DNA of 12,908 nt from an uncultured Verrucomicrobiae bacterium (GTDB taxonomy: Bacteria; Verrucomicrobiota; Verrucomicrobiia; Verrucomicrobiales; Akkermansiaceae): assembly GCA_937957985.1 (NCBI GenBank), contig CALGOH010000059.1, forward strand, positions 1-12,908, read 5' to 3'. The notes under the pieces are model-generated. The model was not told where the DNA came from and made no database searches. It saw only the letters and a list, made by a program, of their open reading frames with translations. The translations under genes were made by a program, and so were the position numbers. This document shows positions 6,148-12,908 of the stretch, one piece after another. Each line of letters starts with the position of its first letter. Within the stretch, counting starts at the first letter, position 1.

Positions 6148-7404
6148 ATGAAGATTCTGGTGGTGGGAAAAGGTGGGCGCGAGCACGCGCTGTTGCGGGC
6201 TCTCGCGGAGTCGCCCGAGGTGGGCGAATTGTTCTGCTTTCCGGGCAGCGACGCGATCGCCGAGATCGCCCGGCCGGTGGAGGTCGATGGCCTGGAGGCG
6301 CTGGTCGAGTGGATGGGAATCAACGACATCGATCTGTGCGTGGCCGGCGAGGAAAGCTACCTGGTGAAGGGTGAGGGCCTGGCGAACCTGTGCGAGGAGG
6401 CCGGGATTCCCTGCTGGGGACCGCACAAGCAGTCGGCCCAGCTCGAGGCGTCGAAGGAGTTCGCGAAGGGCTTCATGCAGCGCCATGGGATCCCGACGGG
6501 TGGCGCGATCGCGGCGGGCACGCTGGAGGAGGCGCGGGCGGCGATCGGTGGAAACTATCCGGTGGTGCTCAAGTTCGACGGTCTCGCCGCGGGCAAGGGC
6601 GTGGCGGTGTGCCTGGAGGAGAGGCAGGGCGAGGCGTTTCTCGAAGAGGTGTTCGTCCAGCGGCGCTTCGGCGAGGGGCGGGTGCTGGTGGAGGAGTTTC
6701 TCACCGGCCCGGAGGTCTCGATCTTCGCCGCGGTGGTCGATGACGAGTATCTGATCTTCACCCCGGCGCGGGACTACAAGCGGATCGGCGAGGGCGACGA
6801 GGGCGACAACACCGGAGGCATGGGCGCGGTGGCGAGTCGCCGGCTGATCCCGGCGGAGACGCTGGCGCGGATCGAGCGCGAGATCGTCGGTCCGACCGTC
6901 GCCGGGCTCCGGTCCGAGGGGCTGCCCTACCGCGGTTTCCTGTATTTCGGCCTGATGCTGACGCCCGAAGGTCCGAAGGTGATCGAGTACAACTGCCGCT
7001 TCGGCGACCCGGAGTGCCAGGCTGTCATGCCGCTGGTGCAGGGGGACCTCGCCGGATTCTGCCTGAGCGGCGCGGAAGGCCGCCTGCGGCCGGAACTGCT
7101 CGAGTTCGACGGCGGCTGGAGCGTGTGCGTGGTGCTGGCCTCGGCCGGCTATCCCGCAAGCTCGCGCTCGGGGGATGTGATCCACGGGCTGGACCAGGTC
7201 GGCGAGGCTCGGGTCTATCATGCCGGGACCAAGCGACGCGGCGAGACTTGGGAAACGAACGGCGGCCGGGTGCTGGCGGTGGTGGCCGGCGGACCGGAGC
7301 GCAAGGCGGCCGTCGATGCGGCCCACGTCGCGGCGGACCGGATTTCCTTCGATGGCATGCAGCGCCGTCGCGACATCGGAATCCTTCACTTTGAAACGAC
7401 ATGA
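6148..7404 (+). CDS. purD: Phosphoribosylamine--glycine ligase (GAR synthetase)
   Basis: The 418-residue product catalyses ATP-dependent joining of glycine to 5-phosphoribosylamine to make GAR, the second step of purine synthesis, in the cytosol. The N-terminal domain starts MKILVVGKGGREHAL (1-15), the family hallmark. The ATP-grasp domain carries PVVLKFDGLAAGKGVAV (138-154), the diagnostic GDNTGGMGA (219-227), GFLYFGLMLT (263-272) and metal/ATP ligands in IEYNCRFGDPECQ (279-291). The C-terminal domain runs from about 325, with ASAGYP (331-336) and NGGRVLAVVAGG (371-382). The length is typical of bacterial PurD and nothing essential seems missing. It is the first gene of the purD-pyrR-membrane protein-pyrB cluster, and its TGA overlaps the pyrR ATG (ATGA), which suggests translational coupling. 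Pairing purine and pyrimidine steps in one transcript is less common than separate pur and pyr operons. Confidence 0.97.
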   Translation: MKILVVGKGGREHALLRALAESPEVGELFCFPGSDAIAEIARPVEVDGLEALVEWMGINDIDLCVAGEESYLVKGEGLANLCEEAGIPCWGPHKQSAQLEASKEFAKGFMQRHGIPTGGAIAAGTLEEARAAIGGNYPVVLKFDGLAAGKGVAVCLEERQGEAFLEEVFVQRRFGEGRVLVEEFLTGPEVSIFAAVVDDEYLIFTPARDYKRIGEGDEGDNTGGMGAVASRRLIPAETLARIEREIVGPTVAGLRSEGLPYRGFLYFGLMLTPEGPKVIEYNCRFGDPECQAVMPLVQGDLAGFCLSGAEGRLRPELLEFDGGWSVCVVLASAGYPASSRSGDVIHGLDQVGEARVYHAGTKRRGETWETNGGRVLAVVAGGPERKAAVDAAHVAADRISFDGMQRRRDIGILHFETT

Positions 7405-7931
7405 GCAGCACCCTGAACGCCGAAGAGATGGAAGCCGGCGTGGACCGGCTGGCGGAACTGATCCTTGCCGGCACCGAGGGGAGGTCGATCGCGCTGGTCG
7501 GCATCCGACGTCGAGGAGACGAGGTGGCCGAGCGGTTGCGTGACCGGCTCGCGGCGCGCGGGCGCGAGGTGGATTTCGGCACGCTGGACATTTCCCTCTA
7601 CCGCGATGACTACGAGCACCTGCGGGAGAATCCCCAGCTCCAGGGCAGCGACATCGTCTTCGAGGTCGATGGGGCGCAGATCGTGCTGGTGGACGACGTG
7701 CTTTTCACCGGGCGCACGATCCGCGCCGCGCTGGATGCGATCTCCGACTACGGGCGCCCGGGACGGGTCGAGCTGGCGGTGCTGATCGACCGCGGCCATC
7801 GCGAGCTGCCGATCCAGCCGGACTATGTCGGCATCCCGCTGGAAACGGATCGTCACGATCACGTGCATGTCTCGCTGGCCAATACCGACGGCGAGGACAA
7901 GGTGGAGGTCAGGAAAAAGCAGAACCCCTGA
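7401..7931 (+). CDS. pyrR: PyrR family uracil phosphoribosyltransferase / pyrimidine regulator
   Basis: The 176-residue product is a type I phosphoribosyltransferase. The PRPP-binding motif is IVLVDDVLFTGRTIRAALDA (94-113). LVGIRRRGDEVAERL (32-46) matches the flexible loop/basic segment of PyrR, and LDISLYRDDY (62-71) is a PyrR signature. AVLIDRGHRELPIQPDYVG (126-144) matches the PyrR C-terminal part. In Bacillus-type systems PyrR binds pyr mRNA to attenuate transcription and also makes UMP from uracil and PRPP. Here, after YVG, the usual K-N-I-P-T-S block is replaced by IPLETD, and no PyrR-binding leader could be recognised, so RNA regulation is uncertain while the enzymatic motif looks intact. 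The ATG is embedded in the purD stop; the next gene starts after a one-base gap. Confidence 0.94.
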   Translation: MSSTLNAEEMEAGVDRLAELILAGTEGRSIALVGIRRRGDEVAERLRDRLAARGREVDFGTLDISLYRDDYEHLRENPQLQGSDIVFEVDGAQIVLVDDVLFTGRTIRAALDAISDYGRPGRVELAVLIDRGHRELPIQPDYVGIPLETDRHDHVHVSLANTDGEDKVEVRKKQNP

Positions 7932-7932
7932 G

Positions 7933-8754
7933 ATGCCGCTTCCCGAGCGCCGCAAGACTCCCGAGGAACTCGCGAAGCTGCGGGAGTCGCTGGGGATTCC
8001 GGCCGAGGGTGCTCCCGAGGACGCGCCGGGGCTGAAGCGCGGGGAGCCTGCGGAACTCCCCGACGAGAGCGAGTCGCTGAAGGCGGCGGTGTTCGAAGCG
8101 CCGGACAAGTCGGTGCGGCATGACCGTCCCGGTCAGGAGCGGGAGACGCGCGATGCCACGGCGGAGGAGGCAGGTGGAGAGCTCGGCCGGCCGAAGGAAT
8201 CCATGACCGGGACGGTCATGCCTCGGGAGACGGAGAAGCCGTCGCCTCACGGTCCGCCGCCCAACCTCCGCAAGTCCGCCAGCCTGCCGGTCGACCGGCC
8301 GAAGCCGGTCCGGCATCGCGAGGACGGATCGCTGCCGGTGAGGCGTCACACCGACGAGGAACTGATGCGGTTGCGGCGGATGGATGCCGCGCCGATGGGA
8401 GCGGCCGTGCAGGACCTGGCCCGGCGGACCCTGTCGCTGCCGGGGATGATCCTCTTCTACCTGCTGGCCGCGTCCGCGGTCACGCTGCTGGTGATCGAGT
8501 CGCTCTGGCTGTCGCGGGTCACGGCGCTGGATCTTCCTTTCGACTGGCTGCGTAGCCTGGTGGGCCGGGACTGGTATCAGTCGGGAATGATGGCCCTGAT
8601 CGGCGGCCTGAGCGTCTGGGTGCTGCTGATCGCCGGATGGATCGCCTGGCGGCGTCCGCTGTCGCGGCATCACGCCGGATTCCTCACCATCATCGCGGTG
8701 CTTGTCCTTGTCTTCGGAATCCTCTACTTCTTCCCCGAGCTCCATGCCGCGTAA
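7933..8754 (+). CDS. Unknown membrane protein with three C-terminal helices, in the pyr cluster
   Basis: The 273-residue product has no recognised function. Residues 1-165 are hydrophilic and rich in Arg, Glu, Pro and Asp, so probably disordered and cytoplasmic. The C-terminal third has three predicted membrane helices at about 171-191, 219-239 and 249-266. A short motif occurs twice: RRKTPEELAKLRESLGIP (6-23) and RRHTDEELMRLRRMDAAP (137-154), sharing RR-x-T-x-EEL-x-x-LR and a final P; both probably form short helices flanking the disordered linker. VRH also occurs twice (61-63 and 126-128). The frame is open upstream to 7825, but the ATG at 7933, one base after the pyrR stop, is chosen because the upstream part lies in pyrR. 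It overlaps pyrB by 11 bases. Position suggests coupling with pyrimidine synthesis, perhaps as membrane anchor or scaffold, which is inference only. Confidence 0.85.
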   Translation: MPLPERRKTPEELAKLRESLGIPAEGAPEDAPGLKRGEPAELPDESESLKAAVFEAPDKSVRHDRPGQERETRDATAEEAGGELGRPKESMTGTVMPRETEKPSPHGPPPNLRKSASLPVDRPKPVRHREDGSLPVRRHTDEELMRLRRMDAAPMGAAVQDLARRTLSLPGMILFYLLAASAVTLLVIESLWLSRVTALDLPFDWLRSLVGRDWYQSGMMALIGGLSVWVLLIAGWIAWRRPLSRHHAGFLTIIAVLVLVFGILYFFPELHAA

Positions 8755-9682
8755 GGATCTTCTCGAACTGGCCAGCCTCTCCCGCGAGGAAATCGACCGG
8801 ATTCTCGATCAGGCGGTCCCTTTCAAGGAACTCTTCACCCGCTCGGTGAAGAAGGTGCCGACCCTGAAGGGCAAGTCGGTGCTGATGCTCTTCTACGAGC
8901 CGTCGACGCGGACCCACTCGTCCTTCGAGGTGGCGGCGAAGCGGCTTTCGGCGGACGTGACGAATTTCGACGTCGCCCAGTCATCGGTGGTGAAGGGCGA
9001 GTCGGTGCGGGAGACGGTGGAGACGCTGCAGGCGATGCGCACCGACTACATCGTCGTGCGCCACGGCCGCAGCGGACTGCCGGGCATGATCGCGCGCCAG
9101 ACCAAGGCCAGCGTGGTGAATGCCGGCGACGGCGCCCACGCGCATCCGACGCAGGGCTTGCTCGACGCCTTCACGGTGAAGGAGGTGATGCCGGAGATGG
9201 CAGGAAAGCGCGTGCTGATCGTCGGCGACATCCTCCACAGCCGGGTGGCGCGCTCGACGAGCACGGTGTTGCGGCGGCTGGGGGTCGAGGTGGCCTATCT
9301 CGGCCCGGGATCGCTGGTGCCCAGGGCGTGTCCGGAAGGCGTGCGGCGATTCACCGACTACCGCGAGGCGATGGCGTGGAATCCCGACGTGATGTACCTG
9401 CTGCGGATCCAGATGGAACGTCAGGACGCGCAATATTTCCCCAGCCTGCGCGAGTATCACCGGGTCTACGGCGTGACCCGCGAACGCCTGCGCGAGCTGG
9501 ACGACAAGGGGATCTGGCTGATGCATCCCGGGCCGGTGAACCGCGGTGTCGAACTGTGCGACGAGGCAATGGACTATGAGCGCAGCCTGATCAACCGTCA
9601 GGTCGAGAACGGCATCGCGGTGCGCATGGCGGTGCTCTACTCGCTGAAGCCGGAGGGGAGTGGCGCTTTGGAAGCGCCATAG
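8744..9682 (+). CDS. pyrB: Aspartate carbamoyltransferase catalytic subunit
   Basis: The 312-residue product condenses carbamoyl phosphate with aspartate to N-carbamoyl-aspartate, the committed step of pyrimidine synthesis. Carbamoyl-phosphate-binding domain: LFYEPSTRTHSSFE (49-62, the S-T-R-T loop), VVKGESVRETVETL (82-95), VVRHGRSGLP (104-113) and AHPTQGLLDAF (133-143). Aspartate-binding domain: VLIVGDILHSRVARS (157-171), YLLRIQMERQ (218-227) and MHPGPVNRGVEL (260-271). The length matches bacterial PyrB. The ATG at 8744 gives the usual start MPRKDLLELASLS and overlaps the upstream gene by 11 bases; an earlier ATG at 8702 adds a Ser-rich tail encoded inside the neighbour and is rejected. The last residues (about SGALEAP) and the TAG stop are encoded by a palindromic repeat, so the normal C-terminus seems to have been replaced. 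No pyrI or pyrC lies adjacent. Confidence 0.97.
   Translation: MPRKDLLELASLSREEIDRILDQAVPFKELFTRSVKKVPTLKGKSVLMLFYEPSTRTHSSFEVAAKRLSADVTNFDVAQSSVVKGESVRETVETLQAMRTDYIVVRHGRSGLPGMIARQTKASVVNAGDGAHAHPTQGLLDAFTVKEVMPEMAGKRVLIVGDILHSRVARSTSTVLRRLGVEVAYLGPGSLVPRACPEGVRRFTDYREAMAWNPDVMYLLRIQMERQDAQYFPSLREYHRVYGVTRERLRELDDKGIWLMHPGPVNRGVELCDEAMDYERSLINRQVENGIAVRMAVLYSLKPEGSGALEAP
9661..9679 (+). repeat. Left terminal hairpin of the repeat element, within pyrB
   Basis: TGGCGCTT, loop TGG, AAGCGCCA. This 8-base perfect stem encodes PyrB residues near the C-terminus (GALEA), and the next bases give the TAG stop at 9680-9682. Confidence 0.75.
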
Positions 9683-9793
9683 GAACGGTCGGCGATCTCC
9701 GGCTCGCGGGGTGAGCGGGCGAGTCATTTGGCATTCGGTCACCGATCTCGAGATCCGCCTGACGGAGCGGCTGGAAGCCGCCGCGCCCTGATA

Positions 9794-9812
9794 TGGCGCT
9801 TTGAAAGCGCCA
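9794..9812 (-). repeat. Right terminal hairpin of the repeat element
   Basis: TGGCGCTT, loop TGA, AAGCGCCA. The stem is identical to the left hairpin, but the flanking bases (CTCC to its right, ATA to its left) show that it lies in the opposite orientation. A weak pyrimidine run (CTCCTTTCTCC) follows, so it might also terminate pyrB transcription. Confidence 0.7.
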
Positions 9813-9899
9813 CTCCTTTCTCCTAAGAATTTCCGCAGTCGCGTGTCACAATCCAAGGAGCTCCCGACAATTCCGACGGGTGGCACCGTTGAACCCATT

Positions 9900-9903
9900 G
9901 GAG
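9900..9903 (+). promoter_or_regulatory. Ribosome binding site deciding between three tandem ATG codons
   Basis: GGAG lies before ATG codons at 9906, 9909 and 9912, all in one frame. Spacings are 2, 5 and 8 bases, so 9906 is unlikely, while 9909 and 9912 are both suitable. The choice changes the signal peptide by one Met only. Confidence 0.6.
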
Positions 9904-9908
9904 AAATG

Positions 9909-12908
9909 ATGATGAATCGTGGTTTGTTGGTTTTCGCGTGGCTCGGGTGTTTGTTGCCTGCCCTGATGGGCGCCGACCGGAGCAAGGAGTGGGAGAAGGT
10001 CGACAAGGCTCTGGCGGAGGACCAGCCGCGGACGGCGATGAAGCTGCTCGCGCCGATCGAGAAGGCGGCGATCGACGACGAGGCCTGGGGCGAGGCCGGC
10101 AAGGCGCTGGTGCTGCGGCTCATGCAGGAGGCACAGATCGAGGGTGGGACGGCCAAGGCCATCAAGGCGGTCGACGAGGCCGTCAAAACCGCGCCGGAAG
10201 CGCTCAAGCCGGTGCTGCGGGTGCTCTCCGCCGAGTGGCTCTTCGCCCACTACCAGCAGAACCGCTGGCGCTACATGGAGCGCAGCGAGGCGGAGGCGCA
10301 GGGCGACGACATCGAGACGTGGAGCCTCGGGAGGATTCTCGAGGAAATCGACACGCGGCTCCAGGCGACCCTCGAGGATGCCGCGGCGCTGAAAAAGATG
10401 CCGGTCGGGCAGTTGGAGGGCCTGCTTTCCAAGGGGAGCCTGGGCGACGACATCCGGCCGACCGTGTTCGACTTCATCGCCCACCGCGCGGCCGCTTTCT
10501 ATGCCCAGGCGGAGACCGCGGTGGCGAAGCCGGAGGAGGCCTTCGAGGTGACGACCGACTCGCCGGCCCTGGTGTCGGTCGATGACTTTCTCGCCTGGAA
10601 ACCGGAGGCGGGCGACTCGCCCCACGGCCGGGCGATCGGGGTCTATCAGTCATTGCTGGAGTTCCACCGGAAGGACGAGGACCCGGCGGCGTTCCTGCAC
10701 GTCGATCTCGAGCGCCTGGCGTGGGCGGGCGGGGCGATGGTTGGAGAAGGTGCCGACGACCGCTTCAACGACGCGCTCGCGGCCTTCGCCGAGGCGCATG
10801 CCGGTCAACCCGAAAGCTCCCGCGCCCGCTGGCTGCTGGCCCAGCGGCTCATCGACGACGAGGAAACCGCGAAGGTCCACGCCGTCGCGGTCGCCGGCCG
10901 CGATGCGTTTCCCAAACATCCGTATGGGAAGCTCTGCGGCAACGTCTTGGCGCAACTCGAGCGACGAGAGATCGAGTTGACGACCGAGTCCCACTGGACG
11001 CCGGCGGGCGAGAAGATCCGGGTGACGCACCGGAATCTCGATCGCGTCTGGTTCCGGCTGTACTCGGTCGGCTTCGAACCGACGAAGCGGACGATCCAGG
11101 AGGATCCGCTGCCCGGGGACGATGGCCTCGATGAACTGCTCAAAACCGATCCCGTGCTGGCGTGGGAATCCGCGCTACCCGACGACGGCGACTATGCGAG
11201 CCGTACTTCGTGGCTGACGCCGCCCGCGGACCTGCCGAACGGGTATCACGTGCTGGTGGCCAGCGCGGAGGAGGGTTTCAAGATCGGCAAGGTGGCCGTG
11301 GGCCGGGTGGGCATCCACATCACGCCGCTGGCGATGACTGTGCGTCGCGGCACCGGCAGGGGACTGGAGGGTTTCGTGGTCGACGCGGTGAGCGGTGCGC
11401 CGGTCGAGGGGATCGAGGTCGGGGCGTGGAGCGATGAGGGTGACGACAAGTCGATGCGGAGCCGGAAGGTGACGACCGGGAAGGATGGTCATTTCGAGTT
11501 CAAGGAGGTTGAGCGCAGAACGCTGGTGATGGCGAAGCGGGGCGTGGACCGGGCGGTGGTCCGGACCTGGGGGGGAGGTCGCGGGAACTACGACGCGAAA
11601 CCTTTCGAGCGGATCGTATTCTTCACCGACCGCGCGATCTACCGGCCCGGGCAGACGGTGCATTTCAAGGGCATCTGGTGCCGGTCCGACCGGAAGTCGG
11701 GGAAATATGGCGTGCGGACGGACCGGACCGCGACCGTGACGCTGCGCGATCCGAATGGCGAGGAAGTCGGGAAGATCGACGTCCGGCCCAACGACCGCGG
11801 TTCCTTCTCGGGGACATTTACCGCGCCGGAAGGCCGGGTGCTCGGGAACTACCAGATCCGGATCGACGGCCACAACGGCGGAACCTCGGTGCGAGTCGAG
11901 GAATACAAGCGGCCGAAGTTCTTCACCGAGGTCGAGCCGGCCGCCAATGCCGCGAAGCTCGGTGGCGAGGTGAAGGTCGTGGCGAAGGCCGAGGGCTACA
12001 CCGGGGCGCCGGTGGATGGTGCCAAGGTGGCGTGGCGGGTGACCCGGCAACCGCGCTGGCCTGACTGGATCCGCTGGTGCTGGTGGTTCGAGCCTCCGGG
12101 CAGTGCGGCCGAGGAGATCGCGCACGGGATCGGCGAGACCGATGCCGACGGGCGCTACGAGATCGCCTTCAGCGCCAAGCCCGATCTCAGCGTGCCGGAG
12201 GATGTCGAGCCGGTGTTCGAGTTTGTCGTCACGGCCGACATCACCGACGGCACCGGGGAGACGCGCAGCGGCAGCCGCACGGTCTCGGTGGCCTACACGA
12301 CGATGCGGGCATCGCTGACGACCGACGAGTGGCTGACGACCGCGGAGCCGGTGGAGATCACGCTGCGCACCGAGTCCCACGACGGCGAGCCGCGGGCGGC
12401 GGAGGGATTGTTGAAGATCCACCGCCTCAAGGAACCGGAGGTCTGTCCGCGACCGGAGCAGTGGGGAAATGGCCGCGGCAAGGATGGCAAGCCGGAGCAT
12501 CCGTCGACCGATCCCGATGACTGGGAGCTGGGCGAAGTGATGGCGGAGATACCGCTCAAAACCGAGGCCGGTGAGGAAGGCGGGACGGTCGCCATCCGGG
12601 AGGGATTGAAGGCCGGGGCCTACCGGCTGGTGTTCGAGGCGAAGGATGCGAACGGGCGTGCGGTGAAGGCTTTCCGCGGCATCGAGGTGGTCGATCCGGA
12701 AGCCGAGGACTTTCCGACGATGCGTCCGTTTTTTGTCCAGGCGCCGGACTGGACCGTCGAGCCCGGCGGGGAGTTCGAGCTGTTCTGGGGCAGCGGACAC
12801 GAGGCGGCCCGGGCGTTGGTCGAGTTCTATGCCGACGGCCGATTGTTGAAACGCCAGTGGTCATCTCCCGGCCGCACCCAGTCGCGCTTCGTATTTCAGG
12901 TCGATGGA
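9909..12908 (+). CDS. Alpha-2-macroglobulin family protein, N-terminal 1000 residues (3' end outside window)
   Basis: The open frame runs from the ATG at 9909 to the window edge without a stop. Residues 1 to about 20 form a signal peptide (hydrophobic LLVFAWLGCLLPALMGA); Cys14 sits in WLGC, a poor lipobox. Residues 21 to about 355 are helical and repeat-like (KALAEDQPRTAMKLLAPIE at the start), as in the long bacterial A2M type. From about 358, beta-rich macroglobulin-type domains begin. About 485-547 (GLEGFVVDAVSGAPVEGIEV onward) looks like a carboxypeptidase-regulatory-like beta module. The MG2 hallmark FTDRAIYRPGQTVHFKGI lies at 572-589, VEEYKRPKFF at 663-672, and a Trp-rich segment RWPDWIRWCWWF at 716-727. 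Bacterial A2Ms trap proteases at the cell surface, usually partnered with a penicillin-binding protein. The bait region and any thioester motif (C-x-E-Q) are beyond the window, so the trapping mechanism cannot be judged. A 7-G run at 11569-11575 does not break the frame. Confidence 0.92.
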   Translation, partial: MMNRGLLVFAWLGCLLPALMGADRSKEWEKVDKALAEDQPRTAMKLLAPIEKAAIDDEAWGEAGKALVLRLMQEAQIEGGTAKAIKAVDEAVKTAPEALKPVLRVLSAEWLFAHYQQNRWRYMERSEAEAQGDDIETWSLGRILEEIDTRLQATLEDAAALKKMPVGQLEGLLSKGSLGDDIRPTVFDFIAHRAAAFYAQAETAVAKPEEAFEVTTDSPALVSVDDFLAWKPEAGDSPHGRAIGVYQSLLEFHRKDEDPAAFLHVDLERLAWAGGAMVGEGADDRFNDALAAFAEAHAGQPESSRARWLLAQRLIDDEETAKVHAVAVAGRDAFPKHPYGKLCGNVLAQLERREIELTTESHWTPAGEKIRVTHRNLDRVWFRLYSVGFEPTKRTIQEDPLPGDDGLDELLKTDPVLAWESALPDDGDYASRTSWLTPPADLPNGYHVLVASAEEGFKIGKVAVGRVGIHITPLAMTVRRGTGRGLEGFVVDAVSGAPVEGIEVGAWSDEGDDKSMRSRKVTTGKDGHFEFKEVERRTLVMAKRGVDRAVVRTWGGGRGNYDAKPFERIVFFTDRAIYRPGQTVHFKGIWCRSDRKSGKYGVRTDRTATVTLRDPNGEEVGKIDVRPNDRGSFSGTFTAPEGRVLGNYQIRIDGHNGGTSVRVEEYKRPKFFTEVEPAANAAKLGGEVKVVAKAEGYTGAPVDGAKVAWRVTRQPRWPDWIRWCWWFEPPGSAAEEIAHGIGETDADGRYEIAFSAKPDLSVPEDVEPVFEFVVTADITDGTGETRSGSRTVSVAYTTMRASLTTDEWLTTAEPVEITLRTESHDGEPRAAEGLLKIHRLKEPEVCPRPEQWGNGRGKDGKPEHPSTDPDDWELGEVMAEIPLKTEAGEEGGTVAIREGLKAGAYRLVFEAKDANGRAVKAFRGIEVVDPEAEDFPTMRPFFVQAPDWTVEPGGEFELFWGSGHEAARALVEFYADGRLLKRQWSSPGRTQSRFVFQVDG

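Larger units (their letters stand above)
9657..9816. repeat. REPIN/MITE-like element with inverted palindromic ends
   Basis: The two ends are inverted copies. The left end at 9657 reads GGAGTGGCGCTTTGGAAGCG and continues CCATAG; the reverse complement of the right end starts GGAGTGGCGCTTTCAAAGCG and continues CCATAT. They agree at 23 of the first 25 bases. Each end is itself a hairpin: 8-base stem TGGCGCTT/AAGCGCCA with a 3-base loop at 9661-9679 and at 9794-9812. The interior has a third hairpin GCGGCT/AGCCGC (9767-9781), a 12-base palindrome GATCTCGAGATC (9744-9755), and an imperfect direct repeat CGGTCNNCGATCTC at 9686-9699 and 9736-9749. It encodes no protein of its own. Paired inverted REP-type hairpins define a REPIN, mobilised in other bacteria by RAYT transposases. 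It overlaps the pyrB 3' end and may also act as a weak terminator. Confidence 0.7.

Noticed and set aside
6082..7389. Minus-strand frame of 435 codons opposite purD
   Set aside because: It is a mirror frame of a strongly conserved gene, with His/Arg/Leu-rich composition and no domain.
9824..9852. Possible -10 box CACAAT before the alpha-2-macroglobulin gene
   Set aside because: No acceptable -35 hexamer is found at a suitable distance; four matches of six in a single box is not enough.
11569..11575. Seven-G run as a programmed frameshift or sequencing error in the alpha-2-macroglobulin gene
   Set aside because: The same frame carries clear family motifs before and after it, so the frame is intact; slippage is possible but unsupported.
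11175..12800. Minus-strand frame of 541 codons opposite the alpha-2-macroglobulin gene
   Set aside because: The plus-strand frame carries family motifs throughout (YRPGQTV, EEYKRPKFF); the opposite frame is compositionally biased and lacks motifs.
1..12908. CRISPR arrays, tRNA or rRNA genes, transposase genes, toxin-antitoxin or phage-defence genes
   Set aside because: None seen on either strand; apart from the palindromic element after pyrB, the window is ordinary chromosomal coding sequence.

Overview
The window looks like a stretch of chromosome from a member of the Verrucomicrobiota, probably a relative of Luteolibacter, Haloferula or Verrucomicrobium. This is inferred from gene content, without a database search. 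The signs are an ECF sigma factor of the Rhodopirellula/Verrucomicrobium type coupled to a FecR-LamG membrane protein, a DUF1080 / Tat-exported Gfo-Idh-MocA / TIM-barrel sugar operon, a very long alpha-2-macroglobulin gene, high G+C, and short palindromic repeats between genes. Almost every base is coding, and no gap between genes exceeds about 230 bases.

Layout. (1) 1-260: 3' end of a large secreted protein gene. (2) 337-3170, plus strand: an ECF sigma factor whose stop overlaps (ATGA) the start of a membrane protein with an anti-sigma-like cytoplasmic tail, one membrane helix, a FecR domain and a LamG fold that appears to be split by an inserted module of about 220 residues. (3) 5975-3154, minus strand: a three-gene operon of a DUF1080 (3-keto-disaccharide hydrolase family) protein, a Tat-exported Gfo/Idh/MocA oxidoreductase and an exported xylose-isomerase-like TIM barrel. 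Its last gene ends tail to tail inside the 3' end of the FecR-LamG gene (17-base overlap). (4) 6148-9682, plus strand: a tightly packed nucleotide-synthesis operon, purD - pyrR - unknown membrane protein - pyrB, with overlaps or a one-base gap at every junction. (5) 9657-9816: a structured repeat of about 160 bases with inverted palindromic ends (REPIN- or MITE-like), which supplies the pyrB stop codon and the last few PyrB residues. (6) 9909 to the window end: the first 1000 codons of an alpha-2-macroglobulin family protein, which runs off the window.

How the genes work together. The sigma/FecR-LamG pair is probably a cell-surface signalling switch in which the membrane protein restrains the sigma factor. 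The minus-strand operon fits the recently recognised oxidative route of glycoside breakdown: a Gfo/Idh/MocA enzyme makes a 3-keto-glycoside, which is then cleaved by a DUF1080 and/or TIM-barrel partner. All three products carry export signals, so the steps would occur outside the cytoplasm. PurD makes GAR for purines, PyrB commits carbamoyl phosphate to pyrimidines, and PyrR may salvage uracil and/or regulate. The 273-residue membrane protein between pyrR and pyrB has no recognised function and carries a short duplicated motif. The candidates most worth a second look are this protein, the repeat that reshaped the pyrB 3' end, the nested module in the LamG protein, and the substitutions at expected metal-ligand positions in the TIM barrel.
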